Part shown: piece by piece, positions 1 through 6,664 of the stretch
How positions within the stretch are numbered: position 1 is the stretch's first letter
Layout of the letters: each line of letters begins with the position of its first letter
Source of the DNA: CAZRNB01 sp964601355
GTDB taxonomy: Bacteria > Planctomycetota > Phycisphaerae > Sedimentisphaerales > Anaerobacaceae
Assembly: GCA_964601355.1 (NCBI GenBank)
Contig: CAZRNB010000023.1
Coordinates: 1 to 29,069 of the forward strand
DNA: 29,069 nucleotides
Reading direction: 5' to 3'
Translations under genes and position numbers: made by a program
Notes under the pieces: model-generated
Seen by the model: the letters and a program-made list of their open reading frames with translations, nothing else
Told to the model about the DNA's origin: nothing
Database searches by the model: none

Positions 1-1204
1 GTGTGATAAGTATTGATAGTTCCATGACCAGTTTCATATGGCCCTGTTTACAGCGAGGACATTCCGTAATATCTGTACCGGTCAACCTCAGCATCTTTTC
101 CTGTAGCGTTTCTTCGGGAATCTCTGGTGGATCCGGACATAAACCAAGTAGTTCTCGGCATTTTCGCAGTTCCTGCTTCTTATTGCGGTTTGCGAGGAAA
201 CCAAAATGACGAATCCGTTTGTACGAGTTGGGGATGACGTGCAGTAGAAACCTGCGAATAAACTCTTTGGCGCTTATCGTTATCTGTTTGCACTTGCCAC
301 CGTCGGTACGGCCTCTGTACCGAAAAGTAACAAGACCGTCTTCGACTTTTACTATACGATGGTTGGCAATCGCCACCCGGTGAGTGTAACGGCCAAGGTA
401 GTCCAGTACTTTCTGGGGGCCATTGAAGGGCGCTTTCAAATATACGACCCACTCTTTGTCCCATAGTCGACTAATCGACTGTAAGAAGTGCTCTTCTGTG
501 GCAAGATAAGCGATCTGACCGGGGAATACCAGTTTACCGTCGGTGAATGCCTTTTTGAGATAGCTGATGAATTTGCCGCGGAAGACTCTCGACAAGGCCT
601 TTACCGGAAAAAGAAAGTTCTTTCGCGACGGTATCCAATGTTTACCGTCGAAAGAAAGCGCCCCTGCAGCGATTACGCAATGCAGATGTATGTGACTGAG
701 TAGCTTCTGGTCCCAGGTATGCAAAATGGTGGTAAATCCGATTTTGCCACCTAAACCATGTTTGGGATCGTCGCCGAATTCCTGTAGTGTTTGGGCAACA
801 ACCTTAAAGAGGATATCGTGTACAACAGTTTTGTTACACCTCGCGATGAGATTCAATTCATGAGGAATGGTGAAAACATTGTGGAAGTACTCCACCGGAA
901 GCAGTTCGGCCTTACGTCTGTCAAGCCATTCTGCTTTGGCTAATGCCTGGCATTTCGGACAATGACGGTTACGGCAGGAGTTATAGGCGTTTCTTTCATA
1001 TCCGCAGTGGTCACATCGCTCGAGGTGCCCACCAAGCTCGGCGGTGCGACATATCTCAATCGCACGCATTACGTTCAAATGGGATGCGGGCAACAAGCGA
1101 CTCTGGCGATATGATTGGCCATAAGTTCGGAATATATCACCGACTTCGTAACGCGGCCTTACAGATTGAGCCCTACCTGCCGCCTTTGCGGCAGTGCATA
1201 ACAT
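1..1204 (-). CDS. IS91-family HUH transposase, C-terminus beyond window edge
   Basis: Reading from ATG 1204 the frame is open to the window edge (401 codons), so the stop lies outside. An N-terminal zinc-binding region has Cys64, Cys67, Cys77, Cys82 and Cys85 (C-D-H-C, then H-C-P-K-C). The HUH metal motif H-I-H-L-H is at residues 171-175 and a Y-L-G-R-Y-T-H-R block with Tyr269/Tyr273 supplies candidate nucleophiles. Another C-P-R-C pair lies close to the left edge. These are hallmarks of IS91-type single-strand transposases, which move by a rolling-circle-like mechanism. The start is 12 bp after the stop of the integrase gene, so both are probably co-transcribed as one element. No frameshift or stop was found along the visible part. 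The oriIS end would lie further left and is not visible. Confidence 0.93.
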   Translation of the reverse strand, partial: MLCTAAKAAGRAQSVRPRYEVGDIFRTYGQSYRQSRLLPASHLNVMRAIEICRTAELGGHLERCDHCGYERNAYNSCRNRHCPKCQALAKAEWLDRRKAELLPVEYFHNVFTIPHELNLIARCNKTVVHDILFKVVAQTLQEFGDDPKHGLGGKIGFTTILHTWDQKLLSHIHLHCVIAAGALSFDGKHWIPSRKNFLFPVKALSRVFRGKFISYLKKAFTDGKLVFPGQIAYLATEEHFLQSISRLWDKEWVVYLKAPFNGPQKVLDYLGRYTHRVAIANHRIVKVEDGLVTFRYRGRTDGGKCKQITISAKEFIRRFLLHVIPNSYKRIRHFGFLANRNKKQELRKCRELLGLCPDPPEIPEETLQEKMLRLTGTDITECPRCKQGHMKLVMELSILIT

Positions 1205-1216
1205 AATCAGCCTCTA

Positions 1217-2068
1217 TCAATTGCCCTGAGCCTTCGAGTTTGGCAACAGATCTAGTGGGCTCTTGGTGCCCTGCAAGGTTTTGCTGGTTACCTGAAGATA
1301 ACTCACTGTGGTTCGAATCGAACTGTGTCCCATCAGTAGTTGGATAGTACGTAGGTCTTCGCCAGCTTCTAAAAGATGTGTGGCAAAGCAATGGCGTAAG
1401 GTATGAATGCCGCCTTTTCGTTTAATTCCAGCTTTCTTAGCAGCATCAACGTAGATATGATAAGTCATGCGACGGGTCATTGGATGGTTCGAACGACCTG
1501 GAAACAGCCAGATGTTAGGACGCTTGATCTTCCAGTAATTGCGCAACTCCTCTAACAAACGCTTTGACAAAAGGGTATACCGATCTTTCATTCCCTTACC
1601 TTGTTCGACGCGGATCATCATTCGATCACTATGAATATCGGTGACTTTCAAATGTACTAACTCACTAGCTCTAAGACCTCCACTATATGCCGTCATCAAA
1701 ACTGCCCGGTGCTTGATGTTCTTTACCACGGCAAACAACTTCTCGATCTCATTACCACTCAGAATGTTCGGAAGACGTCTATAGTTTTTTACTTCTGGTA
1801 TCGGTGCTCGTGATTTATCCTCCCCAAGAGTCACCGAGTAGAAAAAACGTAATGCTGTGATTATGGTGTGACAACTGCCTATAGCAAGCTTACGTTCGGT
1901 CAGCAGGTATATGACGTAATCCTGGATCTCTGCTGGGCTGATTACATCGGGAGATTGATGATAATGTTTAGCCAAACCGGTCACTGAATTGAGATAGCTC
2001 TTTTGCGTTGCGAGCGAAAAGTTCCGCAACTGCATGTCCCTGATCATTTTTTTTCGCAATTCGGTCAT
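1217..2068 (-). CDS. Tyrosine recombinase/integrase associated with IS91-type element
   Basis: A 283-residue XerC/D-like tyrosine recombinase. Residues about 8-90 form the SAM-like core-binding domain. The catalytic set is complete: Arg133 (G-G-L-R-A-S-E-L), Lys158 or Lys161 in the beta-hairpin, H222-x-x-R225, His248 (L-M-G-H-S-S) and nucleophile Tyr257. An upstream in-frame start at 2107 exists, but ATG 2068 has a Shine-Dalgarno-like AAAGGAAG just before it and begins with the family-typical M-T-E-L-R, so it is preferred. The gene directly precedes the transposase, an arrangement seen in many IS91-type elements. It probably assists insertion, resolution or dispersal of the element. No attachment site could be identified from sequence alone. 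Confidence 0.93.
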   Translation of the reverse strand: MTELRKKMIRDMQLRNFSLATQKSYLNSVTGLAKHYHQSPDVISPAEIQDYVIYLLTERKLAIGSCHTIITALRFFYSVTLGEDKSRAPIPEVKNYRRLPNILSGNEIEKLFAVVKNIKHRAVLMTAYSGGLRASELVHLKVTDIHSDRMMIRVEQGKGMKDRYTLLSKRLLEELRNYWKIKRPNIWLFPGRSNHPMTRRMTYHIYVDAAKKAGIKRKGGIHTLRHCFATHLLEAGEDLRTIQLLMGHSSIRTTVSYLQVTSKTLQGTKSPLDLLPNSKAQGN

Positions 2069-2107
2069 AGTGCTTCCTTTCGAATTTAGAACACCATACA
2101 CGGACAC

Positions 2108-2380
2108 TCACATTGAGCGTCCTCTCAGGAAGCATTTTAAAGGTTCGTTGATAACGACTGATAAGGCTAAATTGGTACAGGAAACAGGAGGAACGTTTAG
2201 AAAGCGGCGGGTCTAAACCACCGCAAAGCGGTTTAGTTCTTGGTCACTAATGTGAAGAAAACAAGAAAAAACGATAGCTTGCCCTGTGTAATGAACGTGA
2301 AAGAAGGAATCAAATCGTCAAAGGTGAAGTTTTTCGAAAACGCAAGGTTTCTGGATACACAATTGGTCAAATCCGATATA
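2108..2380. other. Non-coding end of the IS91-type module and operon boundary
   Basis: No credible gene is present. This stretch lies upstream of the integrase and should contain the left (terIS) end of the element, although no boundary can be drawn. It includes a GC-rich palindrome at 2213-2236 and otherwise AT-rich sequence. The next features to the right are the terminator of the polysaccharide operon (2381-2414) and a palindromic repeat (2418-2484). Confidence 0.5.
2213..2236. repeat. Palindrome near the IS91-type module, possible terIS hairpin
   Basis: C-T-A-A-A at the left pairs with T-T-T-A-G at the right around an inner CCGC-AAA-GCGG stem-loop, with a small CCA bulge. The tetranucleotide GTTC overlaps its right edge. 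IS91-type termini carry subterminal hairpins and these elements insert next to GAAC or CAAG, so this is a candidate terIS feature. The link is inferred from position only. Confidence 0.35.
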
Positions 2381-2414
2381 ATAAAAATGGGAGGGCCGTT
2401 TTAACGACCCTCCC
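2381..2414 (-). terminator. Rho-independent terminator of the polysaccharide operon
   Basis: GGGAGGG (2389-2395) pairs with CCCTCCC (2408-2414), and CGTT pairs with AACG around a TT loop, with one C/A mismatch. On the minus strand the stem is followed by A-T-T-T-T-T-A-T-T. The stem-plus-U-tract order fits termination of minus-strand transcripts about 100 bp after the wecB stop codon. It is the only strong terminator seen in the cluster and supports a long polycistronic transcript ending here. Confidence 0.85.
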
Positions 2415-2417
2415 GTG

Positions 2418-2484
2418 CCGGCCTCGTCCCTTTGGCAGCCTCGGTGGAACTTCGTAAAAGGACCGAGCCGCCTGACGATGCCGG
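2418..2484. repeat. Imperfect 67-bp palindrome downstream of wecB (full copy)
   Basis: Outer arms 2418-2428 and 2474-2484 pair at 10 of 11 positions. Inner arms 2434-2445 and 2462-2472 pair with a bulged C and one mismatch, leaving a loop of about 16 nt. Its right half, 2443-2487, is identical over 45 bp to 3651-3695 on the other side of wecB. Sequence left of that core (C-T-T-T-G-G) is also shared if a 9-nt gap is allowed. A structured DNA or RNA element with asymmetric bulges could be a miniature mobile element, a recombination site or a cis-acting RNA. Confidence 0.75.
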
Positions 2485-2511
2485 TTTAGTTTTATCCCTA
2501 CTTTGGCTTTA

Positions 2512-3609
2512 TCAGCCAGATAGTTTGTCTATGAGTATTCTTACAATACGTTCAGATGCAAGCCCATCCCAAAGGGGAGGTATCTGTGGTTTACGCCATC
2601 CTCCATTTATTGCTTGTCTATATGCGTGAATAATTCTGGATGTATCGTTCCCTACAACCTGGTTGGAGCCAATTTCTACAGTAACCGGCCGCTCGGTGTT
2701 TTCTCGTAAAGTTAAACAGGGAATACCCAGAATAGTAGTCTCTTCCTGGATGCCTCCGGAATCGGTAAGCACAATTTTAGAAGAAGATATCAATTTTAGA
2801 AAATCGAAGTACCCTACCGGCTCCAATACCCGAAGCCCAACCATATCATCAACTCTTTTTCCCAAGGCTGTGGAATACAGATTCCTGCGGGTTCGTGGAT
2901 GGACAGGAAAAATCACAGGCATATCGTTTTGGATGATTTCGAGTGCATCAAGAATTCTGCTAAAGACGACTACGTCATCGACATTGGATGGACGGTGTAA
3001 AGTAACTACGGCAAAATCATCACCATCGAGATTCAGTTGATTCAGGATATCAGATTTTTCAGCTTTAGCTTTGTTTCTTAGCAGAGTATCAATCATTACA
3101 TTACCAACAAGGAATATTCTATTTTGGGGGATACCCTCGTGGATAAGGTTGTCAACTCCGCTTTGCTCGGTACAGAAAAGCAGGTCGCTGATGGAATCTG
3201 TCACAATACGATTGATTTCTTCCGGCATCGAACGATCAAAACTGCGAAGCCCTGCCTCAACATGAATGAGTTTCACGCCCAGTTTTACAGCCACCAGACC
3301 ACAGGCGACCGTACTATTGACGTCTCCAACAACAAGGACTGCATCAGGCTTATGCTCTAACACCACAGGTTCAAATGCCTTCATTATCTCCGCAGTTTGG
3401 ACCGCATGTGAGGCACTGCCGACTTCAAGATTGATATCCGGTTTGGGTATATCCAGTTGCCGAAAGAACAGATCACTCATTCTCTCGTCGTAGTGCTGAC
3501 CTGTATGAACCAGCAACGGCTCAATCCGTTCATGCTTTCTGTATTCCGCCATCAGCGGGGCAATCTTCATGAAATTGGGCCTAGCCCCGACGACGTTGAT
3601 GATTTTCAT
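2512..3609 (-). CDS. wecB: UDP-N-acetylglucosamine 2-epimerase (non-hydrolysing)
   Basis: 365 residues, normal for the family. It interconverts UDP-GlcNAc and UDP-ManNAc in the cytoplasm, giving the ManNAc donor for a WecG/TagA transferase. Visible motifs: G-A-R-P-N near residue 10, H-T-G-Q-H-Y at 35-40, G-D-V-N-S-T at 95-100, H-V-E-A-G-L-R-S-F at 116-124, P-E-E-I-N-R at 129-134, H-P-R-T-R at 237-241 and D-S-G-G-I-Q-E-E at 283-290; these include the acidic and His residues used by MnaA/WecB. ATG 3609 has an AGGAAG ribosome-binding site. It is the last gene before the terminator, and copies of a hairpin-derived repeat lie on both sides of it. No UDP-ManNAc dehydrogenase (WecC) is present in the window, so ManNAc rather than ManNAcA is the likelier product. 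Confidence 0.95.
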   Translation of the reverse strand: MKIINVVGARPNFMKIAPLMAEYRKHERIEPLLVHTGQHYDERMSDLFFRQLDIPKPDINLEVGSASHAVQTAEIMKAFEPVVLEHKPDAVLVVGDVNSTVACGLVAVKLGVKLIHVEAGLRSFDRSMPEEINRIVTDSISDLLFCTEQSGVDNLIHEGIPQNRIFLVGNVMIDTLLRNKAKAEKSDILNQLNLDGDDFAVVTLHRPSNVDDVVVFSRILDALEIIQNDMPVIFPVHPRTRRNLYSTALGKRVDDMVGLRVLEPVGYFDFLKLISSSKIVLTDSGGIQEETTILGIPCLTLRENTERPVTVEIGSNQVVGNDTSRIIHAYRQAINGGWRKPQIPPLWDGLASERIVRILIDKLSG

Positions 3610-3646
3610 GACTTCTTCCTAACACCCTATCAACTGTGCAAGACCG

Positions 3647-3695
3647 CTTTGGTGGAACTTCGTAAAAGGACCGAGCCGCCTGACGATGCCGGTTT
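3647..3695. repeat. Partial copy of the palindromic repeat in the wecB leader
   Basis: Positions 3651-3695 match 2443-2487 over 45 bp in the same orientation. The match continues left through C-T-T-T-G-G once a 9-nt deletion is allowed. The outer left arm needed for the full hairpin is missing. On the transcript this lies about 40 nt before the wecB start codon, preceded by a run of eight A residues (T-run on plus). Confidence 0.85.
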
Positions 3696-3789
3696 TTTTT
3701 AGCTTTTAATGCGTTTTTTACAGCTCAGGTATTAACTATCCACAATCTTCCTTCAGAAATAAACACTTCGTCGGTCGGATTTATAAATA

Positions 3790-4851
3790 TTATCCTCTGA
3801 CATTTGACCTGTTATGAACTGGAGTAAGGAAATTCGCCATTGCTCTTTCTAATAAAAGAAGCTTATTTCGGAGTGTCTCGCTACCATTATGAGCAGCCCA
3901 ATTTTCTTCTTCGCTTGGTGATTTACTAAAGGAGTCATGGTTCTGCAGATTTATTACAGGGATGGTTTTGCTTTCTAAATAGAATGACCTCACGTAACTT
4001 TCGATCATCTCGAGCATGGTGCCAAACGAATAGTTTCGACATAGCCATTCAAGCTTTGACGGCATGCTATTCAAATGTACATAGCATTTAAACCGCCGCC
4101 TCAAAGTCAACGGCAAACGAGGTTGACTTGGGTCGATCTCACGAGGATGAATGTAAACTATCAATGGCTGTCCTGAAGCCTGTAATCTGCTTATGCCCCA
4201 ACGGATCATCCGCCTGTTGGCCAGCCTTAGATAACCGCCGCCAAATAGGCTTGTTCTGCGGCCAAATATACCGACAACAGACATAGGAATCTCAAGCAAA
4301 TGGCCACTTCCAGTTTCGACAAAGTATGGGCCAATGGGCGAATCTGAAATGCCGCCATGTCCTCGTGAGGCCGGAAAGACGCTGGAGTCATATTGATAAC
4401 CAGACTCTTTAATCACGTCAAAAGCCCAGGTGGCCTCTTTTGTGATACCAAAACCCGGCGCCCGAAAACCTATGATCGGCTCACCAGTTATATCTTCCAA
4501 GAGGGCTTTGGCTCTCAAAACATCTTGACGGAATACTGTCTCGCCAACTTTGTAAGCAAGGAGATGAGCATAGCCGTGGCTGGCTATCTCGTGACCAGAT
4601 TGCTGACACTGGCGCACAAGATTTTTGTGCCTTTCTGCGATCCAACCAAGCCAAAAGAATGTAGCTCGCACGGAGTGAGAAGCAAGTAAATCGAGAAGCC
4701 TTTCAAGATTTCTCTCAATCCTCGACTCAAGAGAAGACCAATAGCCAATACTCGGCACAGCAGAGCTGTCCAAGATATGAAACCATTCCTCAACATCAAT
4801 AGTCAATGTTGAAAATTGTTTCCAGGTATTCTTATAGTTAGTTTCTGGCAA
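3790..4851 (-). CDS. XrtA-type polysaccharide deacetylase with DUF3473 region
   Basis: 353 residues. The NodB-fold signature is clear: T-I-D-V-E-E-W-F-H (residues 17-25, Asp19), the metal pair S-H92-G-Y-A-H96 and F-R-A-P-G-F near 130. The middle (E-I-P-M-S..., Y-I-H-P-R-E-I-D-P, and a late R-R-F region) matches the DUF3473 part typical of deacetylases in PEP-CTERM/exosortase-linked exopolysaccharide loci. About 70 extra residues follow the usual end. The start is a TTG at 4851 with AGGAAG upstream; a nearby ATG at 4859 is out of frame, and no later ATG keeps the catalytic Asp. It should remove acetyl groups from HexNAc residues of the exported polymer or a lipid-linked precursor. No exosortase is visible here. 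No signal peptide is seen. Confidence 0.88.
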   Translation of the reverse strand: MPETNYKNTWKQFSTLTIDVEEWFHILDSSAVPSIGYWSSLESRIERNLERLLDLLASHSVRATFFWLGWIAERHKNLVRQCQQSGHEIASHGYAHLLAYKVGETVFRQDVLRAKALLEDITGEPIIGFRAPGFGITKEATWAFDVIKESGYQYDSSVFPASRGHGGISDSPIGPYFVETGSGHLLEIPMSVVGIFGRRTSLFGGGYLRLANRRMIRWGISRLQASGQPLIVYIHPREIDPSQPRLPLTLRRRFKCYVHLNSMPSKLEWLCRNYSFGTMLEMIESYVRSFYLESKTIPVINLQNHDSFSKSPSEEENWAAHNGSETLRNKLLLLERAMANFLTPVHNRSNVRG

Positions 4852-4965
4852 GCAAACATCTTCCTTTTTACCGCTCAGTGAATGCGGTTAATTGCTCGTG
4901 TAAGTGTGAAAAGAACGTGAATCATCCAAATCGAAGACAGAGAAGTTCTTAGCAGAGGAGACGCT

Positions 4966-5622
4966 TTATGTCCGAGCCACAACGAAATAGTCCCGGCCTA
5001 TCCGTTCGATTGAAAACGACTTGAACCCAGAACATACCATCAACTTTTCTAACTGTCTTCTCCGGTAAAAGTAAAGAGGGCATGCTCTAAGTTTGTAACG
5101 CACCTTCCTTTGCAAGGCCCATATACTCTCTGCAACCGGAAAACTGAGAACAGCTCTACTAAGAACCGTCTTGTTCAATTTCACGAGAAAGTCTTCTGCA
5201 TTTTCAATATAATCCATAACCCCCATAATGATCGCGTAGTCGTATGGATTGGGAAACGTGTATTTCATAAAGTCTCCAATTATTATATCTGCTCTATCGG
5301 AGAAATTGTCAACGCGATTGAGAGTATTCTTTGAAAGTGACACCATCTTTTCACTTAGATCAATCCCGGTAACTTTAGCAGCTCCTAATTCCAAACACTT
5401 TAAAATAAATCGTCCTGATCCACAGCCAACGTCTAAGACCGTACGTTCTTTCATTGGCTGCAGCGATAAAAAGGTCTTTTCATAACGAATCAGCATACTG
5501 GCTCGAAGTCGTCGATTCAGCCAACCCATCAAACCTACCTGTGTCTGAATCATATATATCTCATCGAATTGATCCGCGTAATCATCAAAGAACCTGCAAG
5601 TTTTCACCGTTAGTTTGTCCAT
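4966..5622 (-). CDS. Class I SAM-dependent methyltransferase
   Basis: 218 residues. The SAM-binding glycine motif V-L-D-V-G-C-G-S-G is near residues 63-71, followed by G-I-D-L-S-E-K-M as the acidic-loop motif II. A G-D-F segment and an M-G-V-M-D-Y-I-E segment take the place of later motifs. The substrate cannot be read from sequence; sugar O-methylation is plausible from context. The gene sits 114 bp before the deacetylase and follows the broken WecG gene closely. ATG 5622 has no strong ribosome-binding site, so it may depend on upstream translation or be weakly expressed. Confidence 0.85.
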   Translation of the reverse strand: MDKLTVKTCRFFDDYADQFDEIYMIQTQVGLMGWLNRRLRASMLIRYEKTFLSLQPMKERTVLDVGCGSGRFILKCLELGAAKVTGIDLSEKMVSLSKNTLNRVDNFSDRADIIIGDFMKYTFPNPYDYAIIMGVMDYIENAEDFLVKLNKTVLSRAVLSFPVAESIWALQRKVRYKLRACPLYFYRRRQLEKLMVCSGFKSFSIERIGRDYFVVART

Positions 5623-5669
5623 TTATTAGAGACTTTCAATCAAAGTGTAAAAGTATGTGACTGTTTCTA

Positions 5670-6605
5670 TTATTTACCTCTTCTCAATTTCCGCCCTACG
5701 TAGATTCCCAACACCTGAATACCAAAGAGCAAGTTTTTAAGAGCCTTAGGCCCTATTCTCCTCGGCTCCTGCAAAGTCCGATACACCCACTCAAATCCTA
5801 GTGCCCTGTCAAGCCTCGATTGATGGGTATCATTCCCGTGAAAGCAGGAATTCGCACCTGTGTTATTCTGGATTCCGCATCAAGTGCGGATTTACAAGCC
5901 ATCAAATCACACTTGACAGAGTACTAGGTTGCCAATCCATTTTGGAACGCGATGCTTATTGCCTGCCAGGTAATCAAACGAGGCACCTACTCCCATAGCA
6001 AATAAAACAACAATCTGATCGAAGTTACGAGACAGCCAAAGTTCCTGCTTTGGCGCAGTCATCCCGACAAATAGCACATCTGGATGGACTTGGTTAATGG
6101 TATCTACGAGATGTTGATTAGTTTCTTCATCCAACTTGCCAAATGGTGGTGCCAGCACCCCGGCAATATTCAGTTATGGGTACTTTTGTAGACAGTTTTG
6201 TTTGAGTTTTTATAGGATTTCGCAGGTTGAGCCCATAAAGAACAGACGGAAACCTTCTTTTTCGGCGGTCAAAAGGAACGACTCGACAAAATCGGGTCCG
6301 GGGACACGTTCAGCAATATTGCGTTTTGAGAATCTTGCCACCCAAACGGGGAATTTACCGTCCGGCAGCACGACGTCGGCGTGTTGAAAATGATTAAAAA
6401 ACTCGATAGACTTCTGTGAAGCAACGATTGAAGGTGCGCCAATAGTGGTAAACAAGGATTTGTGGTTTTGCTTAATAAGCTTTCTTGCCAGTCCGACAAA
6501 TTCTTCCAGGCGCAAATCCCAAATAGGGATTCCGAACACTGTTGCAGCGGGGGTAGGTATCAGAGAACTCCCGCAATTTTGTTCTGTGATTACTTGCTGG
6601 GGCAT
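5670..6605 (-). pseudogene. WecG/TagA/CpsF glycosyltransferase, broken by two stops and a MITE
   Basis: Reading minus from ATG 6605 gives a WecG/TagA-family start with P-D-G and G-S-T-C motifs. The same frame meets TAA at 6210-6212 and again at 6174-6176, then continues with A-P-K-Q-E and G-A-S-F-D-Y-L-A-G-N-K. It is next interrupted by a MITE (5798-5927). Beyond the MITE the family tail resumes (G-F-E-W-V-Y-R-T-L-Q-E-P-R-R) and ends at TAA 5670. Removing 126 bp, so that one CTAG is kept, joins W-I-G-N-L to G-F-E-W in frame and yields a 270-codon gene apart from the two TAAs. An intact paralogue lies at 8424-9134, so this copy looks redundant and decayed. Confidence 0.9.
5798..5927. mobile_element. 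MITE-like insertion with CTAG duplication in the WecG pseudogene
   Basis: A 126-bp element plus CTAG on both edges. Its 16-bp ends (5798-5813 and 5912-5927, including CTAG) are inverted repeats matching at 14 of 16 positions. It contains two internal dyads, ATTCCCG...GGAAT at 5832-5851 and a second around 5872-5893 (ATTCCGCA...TGCGGATT). The inner ATTCCCG-GAAAGC-GGAAT pattern resembles a widespread class of bacterial interspersed palindromes, suggesting a nested or composite origin. There is no coding capacity, so it would need a transposase in trans. Precise excision leaving one CTAG restores the host frame, which supports CTAG (or its inner TA) as the target duplication. Confidence 0.85.
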
Positions 6606-6664
6606 AATGGTTTAACTATTCTATCGTGTTGCTATACAAGTTATTGCTGGATGGAATTTTCCTG

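Noticed and set aside
180..464. Minus-strand 94-codon frame within the transposase
   Set aside because: It is a shadow; the in-frame transposase reading through the same bases carries all conserved motifs.
2389..2414. Terminator hairpin read as a plus-strand signal
   Set aside because: There is no U-tract on the plus side, while the minus side has A-T-T-T-T-T.
2418..2484. Integron attC site or known riboswitch at the wecB repeat
   Set aside because: The hairpin shape is suggestive, but attC core boxes are only partly matched and no known riboswitch consensus fits; kept as an unexplained repeat.
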